60,385 nucleotides of DNA. Source: Planctomycetota bacterium. Lineage in GTDB: Bacteria; Planctomycetota; UBA1135; GCA-002686595. The notes under the pieces were generated by a model that was not told where the DNA came from, ran no database searches, and was given only the letters and a program-made list of their open reading frames with translations. Below, in pieces: positions 27,601-34,942 of the stretch (positions within the stretch are counted from its first letter, which is position 1; the number at the start of each line of letters is the position of its first letter). The position numbers and the translations under genes were made by a program. The DNA lies in the NCBI GenBank assembly GCA_021413885.1, contig JAIOPM010000012.1:1-60385 (forward strand), read 5' to 3'.

Positions 27601-29738
27601 TCGATCTGCGTCGTGTCCGGATGGTCGCCCGCTCCGTCGTAGACGCGCAGCACGAGATCGGCGCCTTCGATCCCGAGCGTGATGCGGTCCGACTCGATCG
27701 AGTTGCGTCCGACGTCGAGGAAGAGTCCGTCGCCGAGCGTCTTCGGCTTCAGCCACAACGAGAACGAGAGCGGCAGGGCGAGCTGCGTCGCCGGATCGCT
27801 CCACGCGACGAGCTTCGAAGCTGTCGCGTCCTGGAAGACTCGATCGGGCAAGTAACGACCCTCGGCGTCGCGCGTCTCGTGATCGAAGTGCAGGACGTGG
27901 CCGGTGGTGATCGCGGTCTCGGCGAGGCGCGAAGGCCAGAGCTGCGCCCAGCCGTCGTCCTCGCGCGACGCGAAGACGTGCTCGACCGTCGGCGTCGAAG
28001 TCGGATCCATGCCGGGCGGCAACTGCGTGACGCCGGGGACGAACGTCTGACCCTCGAACGTGCCGATGTGCGCGGGAAAGCGCGAAGGAGGCGACGTGCC
28101 GAAGTCCCAGTGCGACGTCGCGCTCGGACCGGTCATCCACCACGGCGCTTCGCGGTCGAGGCGCAGCGAAGAATCGAAGTCCTCCTGGCGCGACCAGAGT
28201 TGGAGCAGCTCGCGTTGCGGCGCGAAGACGTCGACTTCGTCGCGCACCGCGGCGAGGCGCTCGAGACCGCTCTCGGCGTTGATCGACGCGCGCACCTCGA
28301 CGGCGTAGACGTCGCGCGACGTGTAGGAGAGCGGCAGCGTCGAGAACCCGAGCCCCGCGTCGTTCGCATTGTGCGCGTTGGTGTAGAGCGCGATCGCGTC
28401 GTGGCCGCTGATCACCGCGCTGCCGCCGGCGAGACGAGGCGGTTGGACGGGAGCGTCGCTCGGGAGCTTCTCGAGCCCCGCCGCCGGCAACACCAGGCGC
28501 CGCACGAAGTCCTCCTCGCCGACGAACGGCCGCGATTCGATCGCGAGGTCGGCGAGCTCCGCCGCTTCTGCCTTGGTGATGCGGTCGTTGACGCCGCGCA
28601 ACTGGAGGTTCTGGAACAGGAGCTCGAGGACCTCGCGCGACGCGACGTTGACGTTGATCGGACGGCGTGAGAGCACGCGCACCTCCGCCGAGAACGCCGC
28701 GTAGTCCTGTTGCAGGATCTGACGCAGACGCACGCGTCCGTTGCCGAGCACCTCCTCGACCAACGCGAACTCTACGGTCTTGCCGTCGTCGATGCGGATC
28801 GTCGAGCCCGCGTTGAACCAGTGCACGTCGTCGACGCCGATCGTGCAGGACTCGCCGCCGGTCACGGCGGTGGTCAAACGCGCGGCGCGTTGCCATTCGC
28901 GTCCGCCGCGCACGCCGGCGAACGCCGAGCCGCCGCGCGCGAGCCGCGCGAGCGCTTCGGTCGAGAACTTGCCCGCGAGCGAGTTGGCCGACGCCGCAGC
29001 GAGTTGATCGGCGCCTTCGAAGCGCCGCAGTTCGCCTTCGCCCGACGCGATGCGCCAGAGCGGCTGCGCGAACGCGCGTTGGTCGATCACGAGCTCGCCC
29101 GGATCGTGCGCGTACGGCGGCTGCGGGCCGCACTCCATCGGCTTGCCGTCGGCGTCGAAGCTCGCGCCGAGGCCGCGCACCAACTTCTTGAACGTCGTCT
29201 CGTCGAGTTCGCCGTAGCCGACGAGCTCGCGCCCGATCCAGAAGAAGCCTTGGGGCTCGAAGCCCGCGGTGCTCGACACCGTGAGCTCGGTCGCTTTGCT
29301 CTCGAGCTTGTCGGCGTTGCGCGTCACCGCGCCGAGCGCGTTCGCGAAGACGCCCGGCGGCGCGCTGTTCCAGTCGATCAACCCGGCGACGTCGCGCGCC
29401 TCGAGGTCCCACATCGCGCCCTGCGCGTCGCGGGCGTTCCAGAACTTCGGGTCGAACTTCGAATCGACGGCGAGCTCCTCTTCGTCGTCGAAGTACGGCG
29501 TCGTGTCGACCGCCGGATGCGAACGCGCGAGCAACGCCGCCGCGTGGCGCGAGCCGGAGTCGAGCGACAGCCGCGCTTGGGCTCGATCGGAGAGCGACGC
29601 CGCCGCGCGGGTCGCGTTGCGGGCGCTCATCAGGAACGGCGCGCACAGGAAGAACAGTGCGAGCAACACGAGCATCACGAGGATCAGCGCGAGCCCGCGC
29701 CGTCCTTCCTCCGCCGGGATGCGCCGCGCGAGCTTCAT
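24609..29738 (-). CDS. gspK: Giant GspK-like minor pseudopilin with LamG insert
   Basis: 1,709 residues, about five times the usual ~320 for GspK. The N-terminus MKLARRIPAEEGRRG is followed by the pseudopilin helix LALILVMLVLLALFFLCAPF, without Glu at +5, as is normal for GspK. The GspK/PilX signature RRPINVNVASREVLELLFQN sits at ~355-375, with a second helical segment following. A LamG/concanavalin-like domain lies at ~640-755 (LPLSFSLWLKPKT; WSHVSIDVRG; SMLVDGRDFG). Four copies of an 'IGxEL-Y...RG..GT..H..G' module appear near residues 165, 798, 1436 and 1516. A Gly-rich linker occurs around 1,125-1,150. It overlaps gspH upstream and gspJ downstream by 4 bases each. GspK caps the pseudopilus tip; the insert probably binds substrate or cell-surface glycan. 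Confidence 0.85.
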   Translation of the reverse strand: MKLARRIPAEEGRRGLALILVMLVLLALFFLCAPFLMSARNATRAAASLSDRAQARLSLDSGSRHAAALLARSHPAVDTTPYFDDEEELAVDSKFDPKFWNARDAQGAMWDLEARDVAGLIDWNSAPPGVFANALGAVTRNADKLESKATELTVSSTAGFEPQGFFWIGRELVGYGELDETTFKKLVRGLGASFDADGKPMECGPQPPYAHDPGELVIDQRAFAQPLWRIASGEGELRRFEGADQLAAASANSLAGKFSTEALARLARGGSAFAGVRGGREWQRAARLTTAVTGGESCTIGVDDVHWFNAGSTIRIDDGKTVEFALVEEVLGNGRVRLRQILQQDYAAFSAEVRVLSRRPINVNVASREVLELLFQNLQLRGVNDRITKAEAAELADLAIESRPFVGEEDFVRRLVLPAAGLEKLPSDAPVQPPRLAGGSAVISGHDAIALYTNAHNANDAGLGFSTLPLSYTSRDVYAVEVRASINAESGLERLAAVRDEVDVFAPQRELLQLWSRQEDFDSSLRLDREAPWWMTGPSATSHWDFGTSPPSRFPAHIGTFEGQTFVPGVTQLPPGMDPTSTPTVEHVFASREDDGWAQLWPSRLAETAITTGHVLHFDHETRDAEGRYLPDRVFQDATASKLVAWSDPATQLALPLSFSLWLKPKTLGDGLFLDVGRNSIESDRITLGIEGADLVLRVYDGAGDHPDTTQIDVGEARFAVAPGTDPGLQGDTWSHVSIDVRGTRPDQISMLVDGRDFGVRQPGLTRLTSALGQSSSTFTVESDEGFPDPCVVRIGDELLECVKGGKNMFRVSRIDTGAMAGFGGRIAREPFDLEQTSGVEPGVNLALGKNTTHAPGTSVMLYGYSIPLASNVPAASSQLTAPLGLFAVATIESVVGGQTSKGDSIVVPHLDHTHNLGNGIDGVKSQVTGLVLKNADPLLTPNQVMEAFSPNGGYALLLQRHVDFLNASQEGSLPKPTTATGSQMGGAEIIRYSGYDLASRTLFIQQRNALPTGTSTLGQARAFVTDWTGLFIGSNSAQTYLEWHAFVVPISIAVPGATGAAGFLVPNGGSEFAQITHVDQAELTEWVRYDTISKYGDLVRNDPVAINELSIALIHDLTGGGNTPANPTGGGGTGPGKKPPPGGPSLDPDATFDALYQPSPKSTVIAPSSTTQGYGGSDWLPYLGVAEDLKYPVTRAAREAFQFRGVLGTYSHKHAGGTNVLPVFKVQRTDVHGGRPGRLDTAFLMDADPTDPGWPVRIQHAALPEDHTVHPWTTAGDPLVPVAGQGAVAIQENGFNLQAIYVALQRAAQVPIASGTTAANTPGFETRLWSRLTMHPSGERPREIDRAIVGGSIRGGLVPSATVDEIVFGTTKVGQGTTQGNALFGANLVLERALSESQMDFQFVPRSVRSARGVWSDPSAYFLDQLPKDCGLLKIGTEIVAYDSYDTITGGGQFAPNGRGLCGTRPQAHELGETATFLDAWFVSQLAGQIGAGDAVLPLEDVADFQPEGTVMVGDELMHYTRFEGKGVGMPRASREPGKQDQKGGPLFRARYGTVATGHAYGEPVIVYPFRYWDRWTERADAPELSYFGFAVDQPAAFWRNVFWKAESPASASVELGVLQRTSPALPWDSDPESTPGVTVLWKGTKEDKPIAVGAQSDRAEWRVFVKYSGGAYDPIAGLAHGWKQTPRLRVFGANYLAPNMVLRKVDR

Positions 29739-30787
29739 TCGACCGTCCCGTAGAGGCCGACCCGCAACGTCTGACGACCGCCCTTCTGGTCGATCAGGTG
29801 GAGGACGACCGCTTGCTCGTGCAGCTCGCGATCGAGGTAACCGCCCGCCGCGAAACGGATCTCGTCGGGCACGTCGGTGTCGAAGTGCATCGTCTCGGGC
29901 AGCGTGTACTCCGACGTCGACGTCACCGCGGAAACCACGAGACGATCGAGATCGCCCGGGAAACCGGTCTTCGGATCGCAGATGCGCAGGGAGCCGCTGA
30001 GCTTCCAGACCTTGCCGGTCTCGTCGGCGCGCCCGACCTCGAGGTCGTCGAGGTAGAGGCGCAACGCGCGGCGGTCGTAGTCGAGCTTGACGCGGACCCA
30101 ACGGTGCGGCGCGAGCGCGCCGGCTTCGGAGTCGACGCTGGTGCGGCCGCCGGCGATCTCCTCGCCCTGCTTGTTGCGCGCGACCGGGATGAACCAACCG
30201 CGCACCGAACCGGCGCCGGTGAGCTCGAGGCCGACGACGTTGCCGACGTTGAGCGGACGCCCCGCCGCCGAACCGTCCCAACGCAACGCGCATTCGATCG
30301 TGAAACCGAGCGACAAGTCGAAGCCCGGATCGTGTTGGACCTGCACGTCGAGCGTCGACCCCGGCCGCGCGCCGGAGAACGAGATCGCGCGACCGATGTA
30401 ACCGTCGTCGATCAACTTGCCGCCGCGGTTCTCGCCTTCGAAGAGGCCCGCGCCGGTCGCCTCGCGCTCGAAGTGCCACGTGCCGAGCACCGCGATGCCT
30501 TCGGCGCGCACGCTCGAAGTCGGCGCGTCGAAACGTACGCGCGAACCCGCGCCGCGCGCGACCGCCGACGTGCGCGCGGAACGGATCACGTTGAGCAACG
30601 CGCCGCGTGCGGCGCTCTTGCCGAGATCGAGGGTCGCGAGCGTGCCGACGCCGATCCCGAACAACATGCCGAGGATCAGCATCACGACCAGGAGCTCCAT
30701 CAACGTGAAGCCCGAGCGTGATGCAGTCCCGCGCGCGCTCACGAAGAGCGCCCGCGGCGCGCGCACGGACTCCGGTCGGTGGTTCAC
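29735..30787 (-). CDS. gspH: GspH-like pseudopilin with C-terminal LamG-like domain
   Basis: 350 residues. The leader ends ASRSG before FTLMELLVVMLILGMLFGIG, with Glu at +5, followed by a GspH-like first part (ALLNVIRSARTSAVARGAGSRV). In place of the short GspH beta domain there is a ~230-residue LamG/concanavalin-like region (~95-340: ISFSGARPGSTLDVQ; GFTIECALRWDG; HRWVRVKLDYDRRALRLYLD). The start GTG at 30787 is 7 bp after the gspG stop; the leader would be 26 residues, fairly long. The stop overlaps the gspK start. The domain is the same general type as the insert in GspK. Confidence 0.82.
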   Translation of the reverse strand: MNHRPESVRAPRALFVSARGTASRSGFTLMELLVVMLILGMLFGIGVGTLATLDLGKSAARGALLNVIRSARTSAVARGAGSRVRFDAPTSSVRAEGIAVLGTWHFEREATGAGLFEGENRGGKLIDDGYIGRAISFSGARPGSTLDVQVQHDPGFDLSLGFTIECALRWDGSAAGRPLNVGNVVGLELTGAGSVRGWFIPVARNKQGEEIAGGRTSVDSEAGALAPHRWVRVKLDYDRRALRLYLDDLEVGRADETGKVWKLSGSLRICDPKTGFPGDLDRLVVSAVTSTSEYTLPETMHFDTDVPDEIRFAAGGYLDRELHEQAVVLHLIDQKGGRQTLRVGLYGTVE

Positions 30788-30794
30788 GTTCGTT

Positions 30795-31442
30795 TCAGGA
30801 GCCGCTCTCGAAATTCCCGATGTCGTCTTCGGTGCCGAACGTCGCGTCGGGCCCGGCCGAGATCAGTTGGAACGAGTGCGGGTTCAGCCAGTTGCCGGTC
30901 TTGGTGCTCTTCCTCGCGGTGACGTCGGACTCGAGCGCTTCGCCGGTCTCGGCGTTCGCGGTCGTGTAGTGGTCCTTGCGTCCGAAGTCGGAGTGTTGGA
31001 AGTAGGCCATGGGGTTGTCCCAGGGGTCCTTCAGCTCGAAGAGCTCGAGGGAGGCGTTGACGGTGTACCGCTTGGCGGTCGCGTCGGCGTCCGAGTTGAC
31101 GAGCAAATCCTCGCCGAGCCCCTGCCCGTCGACGCCCTTCTGCCACAGGGCGAGGTAGAGGGCCTCGACGCCGACGTTCAGGTTGTTGGGCGGTTGGCCC
31201 CAATCGGCGAGGAAGGTCGAGCGCGGGAAGTCGCCCTTGTCGGTCTCGTACTCGTGCAGGGCGGTCGCGATCTGCTCGATCTTCTCGCGCGCGACCTTGA
31301 TCTTGACCGCGACGTCGACGCCGCTGAGCCGCGTCACCAGGAAGTACATCAGGATCGAGAGGATCAGGATCACGCCCATCAACTCGATCAGCGTGAAGCC
31401 GCCGCGCGTCGCGCGCGCTCGCACTCGGTCGCACAATCGCAT
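30795..31442 (-). CDS. gspG: Type II secretion major pseudopilin GspG
   Basis: 215 residues. Leader MRLCDRVRARATRGG with cleavage before FTLIELMGVILILSILMYFL and Glu at +5. The GspG hallmarks follow: IKVAREKIEQIATALHEYE, FELKDPWDNPMAYFQHSD and the C-terminal calcium-loop region LISAGPDATFGTEDDIGNF. It is longer than the ~145 residues usual for GspG because of an insert between the helix and the DPW loop. It would form the pseudopilus shaft. It lies 12 bp after the TPR gene and 7 bp before gspH. Confidence 0.93.
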   Translation of the reverse strand: MRLCDRVRARATRGGFTLIELMGVILILSILMYFLVTRLSGVDVAVKIKVAREKIEQIATALHEYETDKGDFPRSTFLADWGQPPNNLNVGVEALYLALWQKGVDGQGLGEDLLVNSDADATAKRYTVNASLELFELKDPWDNPMAYFQHSDFGRKDHYTTANAETGEALESDVTARKSTKTGNWLNPHSFQLISAGPDATFGTEDDIGNFESGS

Positions 31443-31454
31443 CGGTCCGTGCTC

Positions 31455-34166
31455 CTACTTGCTCGCCCGGTAGACGACCTCGACGTTGTCGATCTCGACG
31501 CGCACCGGACGACCGGTCGCGCCTTCGGCGAACACGCCGACGCGCAGGTCCTGGTTGGTCGCGGCGAGCGCGGTCATGCGGAAGCCCTCGGCGACCGTGA
31601 TGCCGTCGACGGTGATCCGACCTTTCGCGTCCGAGCCTTCGCCGACGCGCTCGATGTGGATGTGCACCGGCTTGTCGGTCGGCCACCACGCGACGCCGCC
31701 GACCGGCGGGACGTCGGTCCAGTTCTCCTGGTTGTCGGTGCGATCGAGCGTGAGCACCTGGAGGCCTCCCTCCATGTGACGCGCGACGGCGATCTTGCCG
31801 AGCGTCTGCACGCCGCCCGCGCGGATCGGACGCTCCTTCGCGAGGAAGACGCCGACGCGCGTCTTCGATTCGTTCGCGATGCTCACGTCGAGATCGATCG
31901 CGTAGAAGAGCGTCGGCTGCCACGGCTTCCACACGCGCGTCGCGCCGTTCTCGGTGAAGTTGCCGCGCAGCACGAGCTGGCCGTCGACGAGCGCGACCGT
32001 CGGACCGGCCGCCTCTTCGGTGACCCAGTCGTTGCGCAACATGCGGCGCTCGAAGCGATCGGTCCAGATCACCTTGGTCGCGTGGTCGCTGATGCGCGAG
32101 ATCTGGCGGCGCGCATAGATACGCAGCGGATCGTCCTCGGGCGCGCTGCGGCGTCCGTCCTCGACGTCGGCGAACTGCTGCAACGTCGACTCGACGGCGC
32201 CGGTGCGGTACGTGCACCACGCGAGGCCGAGACCGCACGAGGCATCGCCGCGCGCGTACTCGGTGCCCTTCTTGAACGCGTCCTGCGCGCCGCGGACGTC
32301 GCCCGAGAACAGCAGGTTCCAGCCGCGCAGCGCATGGACCTCGGCACGCGACGGCTCGAGCATCAGCGCGCGCTCGAAGTACTTGTCGGCCGCTTCGCGT
32401 TCGCCGCGCCGCGCCGACAGATCGCCGAGCGCGACCAGCGCGTCGACGAAATCGAGGTCGAGGTCGAGCGCGCTCTGGTACATGTCGCGCGCGCCGTCGA
32501 GGTCCTCGCGCTCGGCAAGCAGACGCCCGCGCTGCCAGCAGATCCACGCGTCGGTCGGATCGGCCGCCCACGCGTCCTCGATCCAGCGCAATGCTTCCTC
32601 GGGATAACCGGTGATCTCACAGAGCCACGACAACGCGCTCCACGCGACCTGCGCGCGCAACGGATCGGCGTCGGCGGCGAGCAGCAGTCCGTCGCGCGCC
32701 GCGGTCCACTTCTTCGCCGCGAGGTCGGCGAGCGCGTGGTCGTAGAGCTCTTCGAACGACGCACGGTCGCGTTCGATCGTGATCGCGCTCGTCGGCTTCT
32801 TCAGCAACAGGTCGACCGCCGAGAGTCCGGCGCGCGCGCGCGCGAAGCTCGCGTCGGCCTGCAGCGACTTCTCGAAGAGATCGCGCGCCTGCGTCAGTTC
32901 GCCGAGCGCGCAGTACGCGCGTCCGAGGTCGTAGCGAATCGCCGCGCGGACGGACTTGTCCTCGCCGGTCGGCTCGAACTTGTACGCGTTCTTCAGACGC
33001 TCGAGCGCTTCGGCGAAGCGACCGCGGTCCATCAGGAAACGCCCGAACGTCCACGCGACCGCGCCGTCGCCGCGCGCGAGACGCTCGGCTTCGCGCAAGC
33101 GGGTCTCCGCGCTGTCAAAGAGCCGGAAGCGCGCCTCGAGCTCGGCCAGGCGCGCGTGCACCTCGGGCCGGTGCGCGAAACCGCCGTCGAGCAACGACTG
33201 GTAGACCTCGAACGCGTGATCGAAGTCGAAGCCGGCCTCGTAGCAGCGCGCGAGCCCGAGCCGCGGCGCCGGATCGTCGGCCGACTGCGTCTGCGCGAGC
33301 TTGTACATCTCCTCGGCGACTTCGAGCGCACGCCGCGCTTCGCCGCGCCGGCGCACGCACTCGTCGGCGAACGCGAGCACCATCGTGTACTGACCGGAGC
33401 TGATCGACTTGCCCAACTCGCGGCGCCGGATCTGGATCTGGTTGTCGAAGCTCGCGGCGAGCGCGAACTCGAGCACGCGCGCGCGCTCGAACTTGCTCGG
33501 CGGTTGGCCGGGGAACTTCTCGCGGCCGCTCTCGGGATCGACCTCGATGAAGAGCACCGGCTCGTTGGTCGCGAGGTGCAGGCCGAAGCGATCCTCGTTG
33601 CGGATGTAGCCGAAGAGCGGACGGCCTTCGTTGATCCGGATCCAGTCGTAGAGGCGCTTCCAGCTCTCGATCTGCGCCGCGACTTCGTCGGGTGAGAGCT
33701 TCTTCGCGACGTTCTTCGCCGCCGCCGTCAATTCGGCGACCGCGCCGCCGTCCTCGTCGTCGGTCGTCGCGGCACCGCCTTCGCCCTCGGCGACGAACAG
33801 GCCGTCGACGCGCGTCGGTGCAGCCTGCGTGCGCAGCAGCGCGCCGAAGTGCGCGGGCGCGGGGCCCGGCAACGGCGGCGGGAAGAGTCCGGCGAGCGGC
33901 GCGACCGGCGGAGCCTCGAGGTCGAGCGGCGGCAGCGGACGCGTGTCGCGCGGCTGCGAGAAGAGATCGCGATCGAAGGCCGCGAGCTCGCGCTTCACCG
34001 GCAGCGAGTACGCGACGTCGGGCGCCGGACGATCGACGAGTTCGACCGCCTTCGCGGCCGCGGAGCTCGGGCGGCGCAACGCGGTTTCGCTCGCCGCGGT
34101 CGCGACGAACGCGCCGACGACCAACACCGTCACCGCGAAGACGACTTGTTCCTTGCGGACGTTCAC
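31455..34166 (-). CDS. Membrane-anchored TPR protein of the secretion/pilus operon
   Basis: 903 residues. One N-terminal membrane helix (~7-25, VVFAVTVLVVGAFVATAA). A Pro-rich segment with RDLFSQPRDTRPLPPLD is reminiscent of the GspC/PilP linker. A long tetratricopeptide region spans ~250-690 (repeats such as YDLGRAYCALGELTQARDLF and SALDLDLDFVDALVALGDLS). A C-terminal beta jelly-roll-like domain spans ~700-900 (DRFERRMLRNDWVTEE; DGQLVLRGNF), similar in style to LamG/DUF1080 folds. GTG start 34166 overlaps the pilO-like stop by 4 bases. It probably replaces GspC/PilP in linking the inner-membrane platform to the periplasm; this role is inferred from position. Confidence 0.8.
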   Translation of the reverse strand: MNVRKEQVVFAVTVLVVGAFVATAASETALRRPSSAAAKAVELVDRPAPDVAYSLPVKRELAAFDRDLFSQPRDTRPLPPLDLEAPPVAPLAGLFPPPLPGPAPAHFGALLRTQAAPTRVDGLFVAEGEGGAATTDDEDGGAVAELTAAAKNVAKKLSPDEVAAQIESWKRLYDWIRINEGRPLFGYIRNEDRFGLHLATNEPVLFIEVDPESGREKFPGQPPSKFERARVLEFALAASFDNQIQIRRRELGKSISSGQYTMVLAFADECVRRRGEARRALEVAEEMYKLAQTQSADDPAPRLGLARCYEAGFDFDHAFEVYQSLLDGGFAHRPEVHARLAELEARFRLFDSAETRLREAERLARGDGAVAWTFGRFLMDRGRFAEALERLKNAYKFEPTGEDKSVRAAIRYDLGRAYCALGELTQARDLFEKSLQADASFARARAGLSAVDLLLKKPTSAITIERDRASFEELYDHALADLAAKKWTAARDGLLLAADADPLRAQVAWSALSWLCEITGYPEEALRWIEDAWAADPTDAWICWQRGRLLAEREDLDGARDMYQSALDLDLDFVDALVALGDLSARRGEREAADKYFERALMLEPSRAEVHALRGWNLLFSGDVRGAQDAFKKGTEYARGDASCGLGLAWCTYRTGAVESTLQQFADVEDGRRSAPEDDPLRIYARRQISRISDHATKVIWTDRFERRMLRNDWVTEEAAGPTVALVDGQLVLRGNFTENGATRVWKPWQPTLFYAIDLDVSIANESKTRVGVFLAKERPIRAGGVQTLGKIAVARHMEGGLQVLTLDRTDNQENWTDVPPVGGVAWWPTDKPVHIHIERVGEGSDAKGRITVDGITVAEGFRMTALAATNQDLRVGVFAEGATGRPVRVEIDNVEVVYRASK

Positions 34167-34942
34167 GGCTTCTCGGGCTCCGGTTGGGCTTCGCCGTAGA
34201 GGTGCGCGATGCGGAACGCGACTTCGAGCCGCGCTTCGTCGGCCTTGGTGCGCGACGCTTGGAGGTTGAGCTTGTCGATCAGGATCACGTCGCCGAACCG
34301 CTCTTGTTGCGTCAGCGCGATCCACTTCGCCATCGGCCCCGACGGGCCGATCAGGTCGAACTCGATCGACGTGCGTTCGATGTCGGGGATGCTCTTGCCG
34401 GAGACGCGGCGCGGATCGAGCGCGATGCGGATCTCGTCGATGCGTTCGCAATCCGCCTCGATCGCGAGGCGCGTCACGCGATCGACGACGTCGAGGGCTT
34501 CGAGGTAGCGCACGATCTCCTGCTCGCGCGTCGGCGACAACGCGGGCAGGCCGAGGCCTTCGGGCAACGCGAGTCCCGCGCGGCCGGCCTGCGTCAACAG
34601 ATCCTCGCGCACGCGCGACTGCACGGCGAAGTAGCGGTTCGCGGGCGAGCCGCCGTCGAGCGCGAACTCCGGCCGCGCGTGGAAACCGACTGCGTCACTC
34701 AACGTCGCGACCGCTTGGTTCAAGCGATCGCGTTCGGCTTGCGCGTGCTCTTGGTCGGCATTGGTGTAGCGCGGTTGCGCGACTTGCTTCTCGAGCGTCA
34801 CGAGCCGCGCGCGTTGCGTCCGGAGCTCCGCGCCGAGCGTCTTGCTGATCGCGTACCAACCGATGCCGAACAACACGGCGCCGGCGGCGACGCCGAGCAC
34901 GAACGGCTTGTTCTCCTGCCAGAAGTTCTCGACGTTGCTCAC
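34163..34942 (-). CDS. PilO/GspM-like inner-membrane platform protein
   Basis: 259 residues: a short cytoplasmic start, a membrane helix at ~13-32 (PFVLGVAAGAVLFGIGWYAI), a coiled-coil stretch (~36-80, LRTQRARLVTLEKQV) and a ferredoxin-like C-terminal domain (~140-255, REQEIVRYLEALDVVDRV; IEFDLIGPSGPMAKW). This architecture and its position directly after a PilM-PilN gene match PilO. ATG 34942 overlaps the pilMN stop by 4 bases. Sequence similarity to PilO is weak by eye; the neighbours decide the call. Confidence 0.75.
   Translation of the reverse strand: MSNVENFWQENKPFVLGVAAGAVLFGIGWYAISKTLGAELRTQRARLVTLEKQVAQPRYTNADQEHAQAERDRLNQAVATLSDAVGFHARPEFALDGGSPANRYFAVQSRVREDLLTQAGRAGLALPEGLGLPALSPTREQEIVRYLEALDVVDRVTRLAIEADCERIDEIRIALDPRRVSGKSIPDIERTSIEFDLIGPSGPMAKWIALTQQERFGDVILIDKLNLQASRTKADEARLEVAFRIAHLYGEAQPEPEKP

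Noticed and set aside
25059..28670. A 1,203-residue open frame on the plus strand, opposite gspK
   Set aside because: Its product is Arg/Val/Glu-rich with no recognisable motif, as expected for the antisense frame of a high-GC gene, while the minus-strand frame has pseudopilin, LamG and GspK signatures.
23548..29646. A single 2,032-residue minus-strand frame running through gspJ into the gspK region
   Set aside because: Only its last ~350 residues are real (gspJ from ATG 24612). The rest is Arg-rich sequence out of frame with gspK.
30417..33695. A 1,092-residue plus-strand open frame opposite gspG and the TPR gene
   Set aside because: No signal peptide, domain or ribosome-binding site; composition is that of an antisense shadow, and the minus-strand genes there are well supported.
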